Source: JBGAHD01 sp044226395
Lineage (GTDB): Bacteria; Pseudomonadota; Gammaproteobacteria; Xanthomonadales; Ahniellaceae
Direction of reading: 5' to 3'
Assembly (NCBI GenBank): GCA_044226395.1
Contig: JBGAHD010000002.1
Location: 1,195,413 to 1,259,412, forward strand
Length of the DNA: 64,000 bases
The notes under the pieces were generated by a model. That model was not told the DNA's origin. It saw only the letters and a program-made list of their open reading frames with translations, and made no database searches. Position 1 is the first letter of the stretch; each line of letters opens with the position of its first letter. The position numbers and the translations under genes are program-made. Shown here one piece after another: positions 7,997 to 17,842 of this stretch.

Positions 7997-8953
7997 ATGA
8001 TCTCGCACGTGATGTGGTTGGTGCTGGGCGTGATCCTGCTGGCGCTGGGCGGCGATTCGCTCGGGCGCGGACTCGCGGCCGTGCTCGTGCGCCTGGGCGT
8101 GGGCGCGACCACGGCGGGCGTGTGCCTGGTCAGCTTCGGGGGCTCGCTGCCCGATCTCGCGGTGAACGTGGTCGCCGTGCTCGGCGGGCATTCGGCGCTG
8201 GCGCTGGGCAATATCATCGGTTCGTCGATTCTCAACATCGGTCTGGTGCTGGGCGTCGCCGCGTTGACGCGGCCGCTCGACGCGGCGCTGCCTTCGGCGC
8301 GTTTGCTGTTCGGCGCGATGTTCGTGGCGCCGCTGGCCTTGATGGCGATGAGTCACAACGCGCGGCTGGGCTATCTCGACGGCGGTGTGCTGGTGCTGGG
8401 CTTCCTCGTCTTGGCCGTGCTGTTGGCGCGCCATCGCGGCTTGCGCGCGCGCGAGGATCTGGCCACGGCCTTCGCCGAACGAACGCGCACCTTTCCGTCG
8501 GTCGCGCTCAATGGCCTGCGGATCGTGATCGGCGTCGCCGCGCTGGGTTTCGGCGCGCGCCTGGTCGTGAGCGAATCGGTGAAGATCGCCGACGCGGCGG
8601 GCCTGAGCGAACTCTTCATCGGCCTGACCGTGATCGCCTTCGCGACCTCGCTGCCGCAGATCGTGGGTGGCGCGATCGACGCGATGCGCGAGCGCGGCGC
8701 GCTGGTGCTGGCCTCGGTGTCGGGCTCGAATCTGTTCAATCTGCTGTTCATGCTCGGCGTGACGGCGTTGTTGCATCCGCTGGCCGTGCCCGAGTCCTTG
8801 GTGCGGCTCGAGTTGCCCGCGCTCGCGGCCTTCATCGTGGCCTTGTATCCGATGCTGCGCGGGGACATGCGCGTGTCGCGCGGCGAAGGCGCGATCCTGC
8901 TCGCGGCCTTCCTCGGCCTGACCACCTTCCAGTGGTGGTCGGTGTTGCGGTGA
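7997..8953 (+). CDS. Sodium/calcium exchanger family membrane protein with altered ion-site residues
   Basis: A 318-residue protein with about ten membrane helices and two inverted alpha-repeats, the hallmark of the cation/Ca2+ exchanger family (YrbG/CaxA-like). Repeat 1 reads VSFGGSLPDLAVN then GNIIGSSILNIGLVLGV; repeat 2 reads AFATSLPQIVGG then SGSNLFNLLFMLGV. In characterised members each repeat has SLPE, with a Glu that binds Ca2+ or Na+. Here the residues are Asp53 and Gln221, and the second-repeat GN is replaced by AS. Exchange of divalent cations is therefore doubtful. The RBS is GGAGG before ATG 7997. NhaA follows 25 bp downstream, so the two are co-transcribed, hinting at a monovalent cation or pH role. 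Confidence 0.85.
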   Translation: MISHVMWLVLGVILLALGGDSLGRGLAAVLVRLGVGATTAGVCLVSFGGSLPDLAVNVVAVLGGHSALALGNIIGSSILNIGLVLGVAALTRPLDAALPSARLLFGAMFVAPLALMAMSHNARLGYLDGGVLVLGFLVLAVLLARHRGLRAREDLATAFAERTRTFPSVALNGLRIVIGVAALGFGARLVVSESVKIADAAGLSELFIGLTVIAFATSLPQIVGGAIDAMRERGALVLASVSGSNLFNLLFMLGVTALLHPLAVPESLVRLELPALAAFIVALYPMLRGDMRVSRGEGAILLAAFLGLTTFQWWSVLR

Positions 8954-8978
8954 GTCGGGCGTCAAGGAGCGGCCAGCA

Positions 8979-10214
8979 ATGAGCGAACTCGGTCAAGTCT
9001 CGCGACGCGCGCTCGAGGCGGTGCAGGAATTCCTGCGTCTGGAATCGGCCGGCGGTCTGCTGCTGCTGGCCGCCGCGGCGTTGGGCATGATCTTCGCCAA
9101 TTCGCCGCTGGCCGCGATCTATCACGGCGCGCTGAACACGCACCTCACCGTGACGCTCGGTGGCATCGGCGTCGACAAGCCGATCGCGCTGTGGATCAAC
9201 GATGGCCTGATGGCGGTGTTCTTCCTGCTGGTCGGCCTGGAACTCAAGCGCGAAATGCTCGAGGGCCAGTTCGCCGATCGCGCGCAATTGATCCTGCCGC
9301 TGGCCTGCGCGGTCGGCGGCATGGCCGTGCCGATGGCGATCTACGCGGCGTTCAATCACGACTCGCTTCTGCGCATGAATGGCTTGCCAATTCCAGCCGC
9401 GACCGACATAGCGTTCGCCTTGGGCGTGTTGTCGCTGCTCGGTTCGCGCGTGCCGTTCGCGTTGAAGATGCTGCTCACGGCCGTGGCCGTGCTCGACGAT
9501 CTGGGCGCGATCGTGATCATCGCGTTGTTCTACACGCACGAGTTGTCGACCGTGTCGCTGGTGATCGCCGGCGTGGCGCTGGCGATTCTGTTCGCGCTCA
9601 ATCGCGCGGGCGTCACGCGGCTGTCGCCCTACCTAGTGCTGGGCGTGGTGCTGTGGCTGGCGGTGTTGAAGTCGGGCGTGCACGCGACCTTGGCTGGCGT
9701 GGCACTGGGCATGGCGATTCCACTGCGTGGCGCGCGCGATCGTGGCGAGCGACCGCTTGAGGTGGTCGAGCACGCGCTGCATCCGTGGGTCGCGTATTTG
9801 ATCCTGCCGGTGTTCGCGTTCGCCAATGCTGGCGTGTCATTGGACGGCATCGCGCTGTCGACCTTGCTGGGCCCGGTGCCGATGGGCATCGCGTTGGGCT
9901 TGTTGCTGGGCAAGCCCATCGGCGTGTTCGGCGCCGCCGCCGTGGTGGTGATGTTCGGCATGGCGCGCAAGCCCGAGGGCTTGAGCTGGCCGGCGCTGCT
10001 GGGCATGGCGATGCTGTGTGGCATCGGCTTCACCATGAGTCTGTTCATCGGAGGCTTGGCCTTCGACAGCGCGGGCGATGAACTGATGGTGGCCAATCGC
10101 CTGGGCATTCTCGGCGGCTCGTTGGCCGCGGCGATCGTGGGCTTCGTGTTTCTGCGCGTGTGCTTGCCGATGCCTTCGCCCGCCGCCGCATCACGCCCAA
10201 AGAAAAGATCATAA
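8979..10214 (+). CDS. nhaA: Na+/H+ antiporter NhaA
   Basis: A 411-residue inner-membrane antiporter with about twelve helices that exports Na+ or Li+ in exchange for protons. The key acids are present: Asp143 (PAATDIAFALGV) and the pair Asp173/Asp174 (AVLDDLGAI), equivalent to Asp133, Asp163 and Asp164 of E. coli NhaA. The helix-assembly motif WINDGLMAVFFLLVGLELKREML is also typical. The start follows AAGGAG. It sits at the end of a run of small-transport genes; the next transcription unit begins with its own promoter at 10226. Confidence 0.95.
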   Translation: MSELGQVSRRALEAVQEFLRLESAGGLLLLAAAALGMIFANSPLAAIYHGALNTHLTVTLGGIGVDKPIALWINDGLMAVFFLLVGLELKREMLEGQFADRAQLILPLACAVGGMAVPMAIYAAFNHDSLLRMNGLPIPAATDIAFALGVLSLLGSRVPFALKMLLTAVAVLDDLGAIVIIALFYTHELSTVSLVIAGVALAILFALNRAGVTRLSPYLVLGVVLWLAVLKSGVHATLAGVALGMAIPLRGARDRGERPLEVVEHALHPWVAYLILPVFAFANAGVSLDGIALSTLLGPVPMGIALGLLLGKPIGVFGAAAVVVMFGMARKPEGLSWPALLGMAMLCGIGFTMSLFIGGLAFDSAGDELMVANRLGILGGSLAAAIVGFVFLRVCLPMPSPAAASRPKKRS

Positions 10215-10225
10215 GCGCCGTCGTT

Positions 10226-10256
10226 GACACCGCCGACCCCGCGCCGCTAACAATAG
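10226..10256 (+). promoter_or_regulatory. Predicted sigma70 promoter of the methionine/cysteine operon
   Basis: Perfect -35 TTGACA at 10226-10231 and a -10-like TAACAA at 10250-10255, spacer 18. Transcription would start near 10262, only about two bases before the leader-peptide ATG at 10264. Confidence 0.6.
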
Positions 10257-10263
10257 CGCCCAG

Positions 10264-10356
10264 ATGAACGCCCTCTCCGCCCGCTCGAACCGCTCGCTGT
10301 GCATGTCGATGTGCATGTGCATGTGTTCGCCTGCGCGCGGAGATCGGCACGTCTAG
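10264..10356 (+). CDS. Met/Cys-rich leader peptide of the met operon attenuator
   Basis: A 30-codon frame, ATG 10264 to TAG 10354-10356, beginning MNALSARSNRSL and ending SPARGDRHV. Residues 13-21 read CMSMCMCMC: four Met and four Cys codons out of nine, two of the rarest amino acids, directly before genes for methionine and cysteine synthesis. This is the classical signature of a ribosome-sensing attenuator. No Shine-Dalgarno is visible and the predicted transcript start is about two bases upstream, so it may be translated as a leaderless mRNA. An intrinsic terminator follows at 10384-10420. I know of no described leader peptide of this composition, but cannot search. Confidence 0.85.
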   Translation: MNALSARSNRSLCMSMCMCMCSPARGDRHV

Positions 10357-10392
10357 TCTTACTTCCCACACGACGTATCCCCGAAATCCGCG
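10308..10392 (+). promoter_or_regulatory. Alternative RNA pairings of the attenuator (pause and antiterminator arms)
   Basis: Two competing pairings can be drawn. GATGTGC (10308-10314, inside the Met/Cys codons) can pair with GCACGTC (10347-10353, one G-U), the 1:2 arm. CGCGGA (10336-10341) can pair with TCCGCG (10387-10392), which is the 5' half of the terminator stem, making a 2:3 antiterminator. A ribosome stalled on Met or Cys codons would free 10336-10341 to pair and block termination; a ribosome reaching the TAG would cover it and let the terminator form. Drawn by eye, without energy calculation. Confidence 0.6.
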
Positions 10393-10420
10393 ATGGCGCA
10401 AGCCCGCGGATTTTGTGTTT
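10384..10420 (+). terminator. Rho-independent terminator (attenuator) before metY
   Basis: AAATCCGCG (10384-10392) pairs perfectly with CGCGGATTT (10405-10413). The stem extends inward as GGC-GCAA-GCC, giving a GNRA tetraloop, after a 2-base AT bulge. The T-rich run TTTTGTGTTT (10411-10420) follows. It lies between the leader peptide and metY, where read-through is needed for operon expression. Confidence 0.85.
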
Positions 10421-10468
10421 CTGGGCTAGGTCATCGCGGAATCCGGGGTCGAACCCAGGAGCACCGCC

Positions 10469-11790
<1,322 letters not shown>

Positions 11791-11794
<4 letters not shown>

Positions 11795-12900
11795 GCGGAT
11801 TCACGCTGTCGCCGGACACGCGATGTTGGCGCTTGCCCGGCGGCCTCACGCTGGAATCGGGCGCGCATCTGGCCGAAGTCGATCTGGCCTATCGCACCTG
11901 GGGTCGCTTGAACGCGGCGCGCGACAACGCGGTGATCGTGTGTCACGCGCTCACCGGCACGGCCGATGTCGATGCCTGGTGGGCGCCGTTGCTCGGCGCG
12001 GGTCGCGCGCTCGATCCGACGCGCGACTTCATCGTCGCGGCCAATGTGCTCGGCGGCTGCTACGGCAGCACCGGGCCGACCACGCGCGCGCCCGATGGCC
12101 AGCCCTGGGGCGCGCGTTTTCCGCGCGTGAGCATCCGCGATCAGGTGCGCGCGCAGATCGCGTTGGCCGAACAACTGGGCGTGCGTCGCGTGCGCTGGGT
12201 CATCGGCGGTTCGATGGGTGGACTGCAGGCGCTGGAATGGGCCTTGCTCGCGCGCGATCGCGTCGATGGCGTGATTTCGATCGCGGCTTCGGGCCGGCAT
12301 TCGCCGTGGTGCATCGCGTGGAGCGAGGCGCAACGTCGCGCGCTGGCGGCCGACCCCGCGTATCGCGATGGCGACTACGCGCCCGAGGCGCCGCCGCGCG
12401 CGGGCCTGGCGGCGGCGCGCGCGATCGCGATGGTGAGTTATCGCTCGGCGCAGGCTTTGGCGCGACGTTTCGGTCGCGATTCCGGCGCCACGCATTACGG
12501 CGAACGCGCGCGCGCGCCGGATGAGTTCGCGGTCGCCAACTGGTTGCGGCATCACGGCGAGGAATTGGTCGCGCGCTTCGACGCCAACACTTACGTCACG
12601 CTGACGCGCGCGATGGACTCGCATGACCTCGCACGCGGTCGTGGCGATTACGCCGAAGTGCTCGCGCGCGTGACTCAGCCCGTGCTGGTGGTGTCGATCG
12701 ACAGCGACGCGCTCTACGTGCCCGACGAGCAGCGCGAACTGGCCGAGCATCTGCCCAACGCCGAGTTGGCCGAACTGAATTCCGAACACGGTCACGATGC
12801 CTTTCTGATCGAGGCCGAACGCTTGAACGAGATCGTGCGCGACTACCGCGCGCGCCAGGAACGACCGCTGAAACACGCGGTGGGAGCCGGTCATGACTGA
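11791..12900 (+). CDS. metX: MetX-family homoserine/serine O-acyltransferase
   Basis: A 369-residue alpha/beta hydrolase-fold acyltransferase. The nucleophile Ser141 lies in IGGSMGGLQALEW, and the catalytic Asp and His lie in VSIDSDALYVP and NSEHGHDAFLIE. The family motif NVLGGCYGSTGPTT is present. Annotated generally as homoserine O-acetyltransferase, but MetX homologues from Xanthomonadales have been shown to use succinyl-CoA and L-serine (serine O-succinyltransferase), feeding cysteine synthesis. Substrate choice cannot be settled by eye. It overlaps metY by 4 bp and the aspartokinase gene by 8 bp. Confidence 0.92.
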
Positions 12901-15304
12901 AGCCCTCGCGTTCGCGCCGACGACGCGCGACACCACGTCCCACGCCTTCGATGCCGCGACGCCGTGGCGCGTGCTGAAGTTCGGCGGCACCTCGGTCGCC
13001 ATGCCGGAGACCATCGCCACGATCACGCGCGAGGTCGCGGCAGCGGCGCGCACGCATCGCGTGGTCGTGGTGCCTTCGGCGCTGGTCGGCGTGACCGACG
13101 CGATCGAAAGCCTGATCGTGCGCACGCTGGCCGGTCGCGATGATGGGCAAGAGGCCTTGACGGTGCTGCGTCACCGTCACGCGAGCCTGCTCGACGCGGT
13201 CGCGCGCGGCGCGGCGGCGAGGTGGGCCGAGGCCGAGATCAGTCGCGTGCTGCGGCAACTGGAAGCGGGCCTCGGCGCCTTGCGCCTGACGCGCGCGGCC
13301 GATGCGCACGAGCGCGCGCGGCTGCTCGCGGCGGGCGAGCGCTTGTCGCAGCCGATCATTGTCGCGGCCTTGTTGACGCAAGGCCTGTCGACGGCGGCGG
13401 TCGCGGCCGACGCGCTGTTGCGCGCGGAAGGCTATGCGCTCGATGCCGAGCCCGATCTGGCCGCGAGCACGCGCGTGATCGCGGGTTGGCGCGCGGGTTT
13501 CGCCGCGCGCGTGGCGGTGATTCCGGGTTTCTTCGCGGCCGATCGACGCGGGCGTCTGGTTCTGCTCGGTCGTGGCGGGTCCGACACCAGCGCGACCGTG
13601 CTTGGCGCCGCGTTGCGCGCCGAGCGCGTGGAGATCTGGAGCGACGTCGATGGCGTCGCCAGCGCCGATCCGCGCGAGCTGCCCGAGGCGCGCGTGTTGC
13701 CGCGCCTGAGCTACGCCGAAGCCGCGTCGCTCGCGCGTCACGGCGCGCGCATCCTGCATGCGAAGAGCATCGCGCCCGCGATCGAGGCGGCGGTGCCCGT
13801 GTGGGTGCGCAACACGCGCCGGCCGGTCGCGCGCGGTACGTGGATTGGTGGCGAGGCGCGCGACATCGAGGCTCATGCGATCGACACGGCGCGCGCGCTG
13901 GCGGTGACCGACACGCTCGAAGGCGCGGTCGACATCGCCGTGGTGTTCGCGAGTGCGCCGGGCGATTCCGCGCGTGACGCAGTGAGCGCGACACTCGCGC
14001 GCGCCCACGTCGACGTGCTCGCCCTCGACACCGGTTGGGATGCGCTGGCGCTGCGCGTGCGCGTGCCCGGCGCGCAACGCGCCATCGCCGTGCGCGCCTT
14101 GCACGAGGGCGTGATCGCGCCACCGCCGCGCGTGCATCTGGCCTTGATCGGCGCGCGCGGCCTGGTGGGCACGGCCTTGCGCGAGCAACTCGCGCGCGAA
14201 CTCGACGGCGTCAACGCGCGTTTGCGCGCCGATCTGCGCCTGAGCCTGGCGTTGGATCGCCGCGGTCTCGCCTTTGATCCGCAAGGTCTGCCCTCGAGTT
14301 TGCCTGCCGACCTATTGCGTCCGCGCGAACCGGGCGATCTCGAGGCCGCGCTCGGCACGCTCGCCGCGCGCGTCGGCGAGCGCGTGATCGTGATCGATTG
14401 CACGGCCAGCGCCGAGATCGCCGCAAACTATCGCGCGTGGTTGCGCGCGGGCATCGGCGTGGTCACACCGAACAAACTCGCCAATGCGGCCAGTCAACGC
14501 GAGTGGGCGGCGTTGCACGAGGACGCGCGCGCCGGTGATGCGGCCTATCGCTACGAGACCACGGTCGGCGCGGCGCTGCCCGTGCTCGCGACCTTGCGCG
14601 ATCTGCGCGAACGCGGCGAGACGCCGCGGCGCATCGAGGCCGTGCTCTCGGGCTCGCTGTCGTTTTTGCTCGCGCGGTTGCACGAAGGCGCGACCTTCGG
14701 CGATGCCGTGCGCGAAGCGCGCGCGCTCGGCTACACCGAACCCGATCCGCGCGAAGACCTGGCCGGTCGCGACATCGCGCGCAAGCTCGTCATCCTCGCG
14801 CGCGAAGCCGGACACACGATCGAGCCCGAGACCGTGCGCGTCGAGCCCCTGGTCGATCTCGCGACCTGGTCGCCCGACACGCCCGATGCCCTGACCGATG
14901 CCTATTGGCGCGATCGCGTGGCCCAGGCCCGCGCGCACGAAGCGCGCCTCGTCGCCGTCGCGAACTTCGATGGCGAACACGCGAATGTGGCGGTGAACGA
15001 AGTCGCGCTGACCTCGCCGCTGGCGCGTCTGGCCGCGGGCGAGAACATGGTGCGCATCAGCACCGACATTCACGCGCGCGTGCCGATCACCATCGCCGGA
15101 CCCGGCGCGGGCCCGGCGGTCACGGCCGCCGGCGTGCTGGGCGATGTCATCTCCGCGGCGCGCGCCGCGATCGCGGACGGGCGCGGGACGCGTCCGTCGC
15201 CACCGTCCCCAGCGGTGGCCTCGGCGATCGGCGCGTGGAGGAAGACCGGCGCGCGACGCGATCATGTCGCGCGCCGGAGATGGTCGCGGCCTCAGTCGTC
15301 GTAG
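12893..15304 (+). CDS. thrA: Bifunctional aspartokinase/homoserine dehydrogenase
   Basis: An 803-residue fusion catalysing the first and third steps from aspartate to homoserine. Residues 25-322 are the aspartokinase (VLKFGGTSVA with Lys29; LLGRGGSDTSATVLG; WSDVDGVASADPR; HAKSI). Residues 414-765 are homoserine dehydrogenase (ALIGARGLVGTAL; VTPNKLANA; ETTVGAALPVL; GSLSFLLARLHEG; GYTEPDPREDLAGRDIARK). The regulatory region between them is only about 90 residues and could hold one degenerate ACT domain, where E. coli ThrA has two, so threonine feedback may be weak or absent. The last 35 or so residues (from DGRGTRP) are Arg/Pro-rich, unlike relatives, and overlap the convergent gene's 3' end. 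The gene supplies homoserine to MetX. Confidence 0.92.
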   Translation: MTEALAFAPTTRDTTSHAFDAATPWRVLKFGGTSVAMPETIATITREVAAAARTHRVVVVPSALVGVTDAIESLIVRTLAGRDDGQEALTVLRHRHASLLDAVARGAAARWAEAEISRVLRQLEAGLGALRLTRAADAHERARLLAAGERLSQPIIVAALLTQGLSTAAVAADALLRAEGYALDAEPDLAASTRVIAGWRAGFAARVAVIPGFFAADRRGRLVLLGRGGSDTSATVLGAALRAERVEIWSDVDGVASADPRELPEARVLPRLSYAEAASLARHGARILHAKSIAPAIEAAVPVWVRNTRRPVARGTWIGGEARDIEAHAIDTARALAVTDTLEGAVDIAVVFASAPGDSARDAVSATLARAHVDVLALDTGWDALALRVRVPGAQRAIAVRALHEGVIAPPPRVHLALIGARGLVGTALREQLARELDGVNARLRADLRLSLALDRRGLAFDPQGLPSSLPADLLRPREPGDLEAALGTLAARVGERVIVIDCTASAEIAANYRAWLRAGIGVVTPNKLANAASQREWAALHEDARAGDAAYRYETTVGAALPVLATLRDLRERGETPRRIEAVLSGSLSFLLARLHEGATFGDAVREARALGYTEPDPREDLAGRDIARKLVILAREAGHTIEPETVRVEPLVDLATWSPDTPDALTDAYWRDRVAQARAHEARLVAVANFDGEHANVAVNEVALTSPLARLAAGENMVRISTDIHARVPITIAGPGAGPAVTAAGVLGDVISAARAAIADGRGTRPSPPSPAVASAIGAWRKTGARRDHVARRRWSRPQSS
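15246..15277. repeat. Perfect 12-bp inverted repeat at convergent gene ends
   Basis: CCGGCGCGCGAC (15246-15257) and GTCGCGCGCCGG (15266-15277) with an 8-base loop. It has no T tract on either strand, so it may be a Rho-assisted or bidirectional terminator between the AK-HSD gene and the convergent cysteine-synthase-like gene. It sits inside the AK-HSD coding tail. Confidence 0.5.
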
Positions 15305-16218
15305 CGATGCACGTCGGTGTTGAGGTACTTCAGGCCGGTGTCGATCATCAAGGTCACCACGCGCGCGTCGGGGCCGAGACGACGGCCGAGCGCGATCGCC
15401 GCCAGCACGTTAGCGCCCGAAGACGTGCCCGCGAACATCGCTTCCTCGCGCGCGAGGCGACGCGCCATCGCCTTGGCCTCGTCGGTGCCGATGGCGATGA
15501 TCTCGTCGATGACGTCCGGTCGCCACAGCGGCGGAATGTCGCCAATGCCCACGCCCTCGATCTTGTGCGGACCGGCCGCGCCGCCGCCGAGCACGGCCGA
15601 TTCGCGCGGCTCGACCACGGCCACGCGCACGCGGGCGTCGCGCGCCTTCAAGGCCTCGGCCACGCCGCGCGAAGACGCGCCCGTGCCGACGCCATGCACG
15701 AAGGCATCGACGCGGCCCTTCGTCTGCGCCCAGATCTCCTCGCCCAGCGTGTGATAGCCGACGATGCTGTCGGCATTGCGCAGCTGATCGACCCAAAACG
15801 TGTTCGGCGCGCGCGCCAGTTCGCGCGCGGTGTCGATCATGTCGACGATGAGCTTGCGCGTGGTGCGGCCGCCTTCGCTGGGCACCAGCACCAGTTCGGC
15901 GCCGAGCGCGCGCATGTGCTGACGCTTGTCGAGGCTGAAAGCGTCGGAGGTCACGATCTGGAGTCGATACCCTTTGGCCGCGCAGATCAGCGCCAGCGCG
16001 GCGCCCGTGCTGCCGCCGGTGTAGTCGATCACGGTGTCGCCCGGGCGCAGGCGGCCATCGGCCTCGGCGCGCTCGATCACCGCGCGCGCCATGCGGTCCT
16101 TGACGCTGCCCGTGGGGTTTTCCCACTCGAGCTTGACCCAGATTTCCGCGCAGTCGTCGGGCACGACGCGGCGCAGGCGCGTCAGGGTGGTGTCGCCAAT
16201 GGCGTCGAGCACGCTCAT
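15292..16218 (-). CDS. Cysteine synthase/cystathionine beta-synthase family PLP enzyme
   Basis: A 308-residue fold-type II PLP enzyme. Lys40 in NPTGSVKDRMA is the Schiff-base lysine; the phosphate-binding loop is VGTGASSRG and the C-terminal motif FAGTSSGANVLAA. The usual substrate loop (TSGNTG) reads YTGGSTGAA here, and GTGGT reads GTGAS, so it differs from standard CysK or CysM. It probably makes cysteine from an acylated serine and sulfide, or cystathionine. Convergent to the methionine operon, with a 13-bp overlap of coding ends; the shared sulfur theme is notable. Confidence 0.87.
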   Translation of the reverse strand: MSVLDAIGDTTLTRLRRVVPDDCAEIWVKLEWENPTGSVKDRMARAVIERAEADGRLRPGDTVIDYTGGSTGAALALICAAKGYRLQIVTSDAFSLDKRQHMRALGAELVLVPSEGGRTTRKLIVDMIDTARELARAPNTFWVDQLRNADSIVGYHTLGEEIWAQTKGRVDAFVHGVGTGASSRGVAEALKARDARVRVAVVEPRESAVLGGGAAGPHKIEGVGIGDIPPLWRPDVIDEIIAIGTDEAKAMARRLAREEAMFAGTSSGANVLAAIALGRRLGPDARVVTLMIDTGLKYLNTDVHRYDD

Positions 16219-16284
16219 GATCGTCTCGCGTTGCGGGAAACGATCAGTATTTCAAACGCGTCAAGTCCCCGGCCGCGGAGCAAC

Positions 16285-17685
16285 TCAGGAGAAGGTGTAG
16301 TAACAGACGCCCGTCATTACCGCGATGCCGATCAGATCGAGCACCACGCCCTCGCGCATCATGCGCCGGCCATTGACCAGGCCCGAGCCATAGGCGACGA
16401 GATTCGGCGCGGTCGCCACCGGCAGCATGAAGCCGCAACTCGCCGCCAGCACCGCCGGTACCATGAACAAGGCCGGGTCGACGCCCATGGCCTTGCCGGT
16501 CGCGGCCATGATCGGCATCAGCAGCACGGCGGTGGCGGTGTTGCTGGCGATTTCGGAAAGCAGGGTCACGCCCAGGCACAACACCAGCATCAGCGGCAAC
16601 AAGGGCAGCGACTTCAAGGCCGCGAGGCCCGCCGCGATGCGATCGGACAAGCCCGAATTCTGAAACGCGGTCGCGAGCGCGATGCCACCCGCGAACAGAA
16701 TCAGCGCGCCCCAAGGCACGCGCTCGGCCGCTTCCCACGTGAGCAGCTTCTCGCCCTTGCCATCGGGAATCAGGCACAGCGCGATGACCGCGAGCAGGGC
16801 CACGCTCGCATCGTTCGCGCCTTTCAGTCCGGTCAGCGCGGTCCAGCCGCCGAACGGTTCGGTGCGCGTGATCCACGCCAGCGCGGTCAACGCGAATACC
16901 GTCAGCACGCGCTTCTCGGCCGAGGTCCACGGCCCGAGTTCGGGCAAGCGCGCCGGCGGCGTGTCGCCGAGATCGCGCGCCAGCCACGCCGCCGCCAGCG
17001 GCAGGAAGATCAACACCGTCGGCACGCCGAAGCGCATCCATTCGATGAAGCCCATGCGCGCGCCCGTGGTCTGCTCGTAGACCTGCATGAACACGAGATT
17101 GGGCGGCGTGCCGATCGGCGTGCCCAGGCCGCCGATGCTGGCCGCGTAGGCGATCGCCAGCACCAGGGGCGCGCCCAGGCGCTTGTCGGGATAGTGCGCG
17201 AGGATCGCCATCGCCACCGGCAGCAGCATCAACGTCGTGGCGGTGTTTGAGATCCACATGCTGATCAGGCCCGACGCCGCGGCGAAACCAAACACGATGC
17301 GCCGACCGTTCTTGCCACCGAACACGCGCACCATGAACAAGGCCAGGCGCCGGTGCGCGCCCACGCGCTCGAGCGCGGTCGACAGCATGAAGCCGCCGCC
17401 CATCAGCAGGATCAGTTCATTGCCATAGGCCTCGGCCACTTCCTTGGGCGTGAGCACGCCCAGCACCGGCAGCACCGCCAACGGCAGCAAGGCCGTGACC
17501 GCGCCCGCGATCGGTTCGAAGATCCACCAGGCCGCGCACCACGCGGTCGTCGCCAGGGTCAGGGCCATCGGCGGCGGCCAGCCCGCGCGTTGCGCGATCA
17601 GGTAGGCCGCGATCGCCAATACCGGCCCCGAGGCCAGGCGCCAAGCGGCCGGACGTTCGCGTTCGTCGCTGTGCGGTACTGACAT
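16285..17685 (-). CDS. DASS-family (SLC13) sodium/dicarboxylate or sulfate symporter
   Basis: A 466-residue inner-membrane carrier with about eleven helices and the two inverted SNT motifs that bind Na+ and substrate: SNTATTLMLLP in the first half and SNTATAVLLMP in the second. GTPIGTPPNLVF and VATAPNLVAYGSG are matching hairpin motifs. These carriers import succinate, citrate, malate or sulfate; which one cannot be told. ATG 17683-17685 is preferred over a TTG 33 bp upstream. Confidence 0.92.
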   Translation of the reverse strand: MSVPHSDERERPAAWRLASGPVLAIAAYLIAQRAGWPPPMALTLATTAWCAAWWIFEPIAGAVTALLPLAVLPVLGVLTPKEVAEAYGNELILLMGGGFMLSTALERVGAHRRLALFMVRVFGGKNGRRIVFGFAAASGLISMWISNTATTLMLLPVAMAILAHYPDKRLGAPLVLAIAYAASIGGLGTPIGTPPNLVFMQVYEQTTGARMGFIEWMRFGVPTVLIFLPLAAAWLARDLGDTPPARLPELGPWTSAEKRVLTVFALTALAWITRTEPFGGWTALTGLKGANDASVALLAVIALCLIPDGKGEKLLTWEAAERVPWGALILFAGGIALATAFQNSGLSDRIAAGLAALKSLPLLPLMLVLCLGVTLLSEIASNTATAVLLMPIMAATGKAMGVDPALFMVPAVLAASCGFMLPVATAPNLVAYGSGLVNGRRMMREGVVLDLIGIAVMTGVCYYTFS

Positions 17686-17842
17686 CGGCTCGACCCGGTC
17701 CTGGCGAAGGTCGGCCAAGCTCCCATGAAAGGGCGAACTGGATCAAGGAAAAGCGCGCCCGACAATTTATCCTTGGGCGGCTGCCGCCGCATGTCGGCGA
17801 CGCCGCGCCGAGCGACAATCGGCCTGAGCCCGAGGATTCGCG

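Noticed and set aside
10300..10324. Short tandem repeat of GTGCAT-like units
   Set aside because: The repetition is simply alternating Cys and Met codons of the leader peptide, not a CRISPR or variable repeat.
10260..10380. SAM riboswitch before the methionine operon
   Set aside because: No SAM-I/II/III core motifs; the region is better explained by a leader peptide plus terminator.
10442..10462. GGGGTCGAACCC resembles a tRNA T arm
   Set aside because: No acceptor stem, D arm or anticodon arm can be folded around it; probably just a small hairpin before the metY ribosome binding site.
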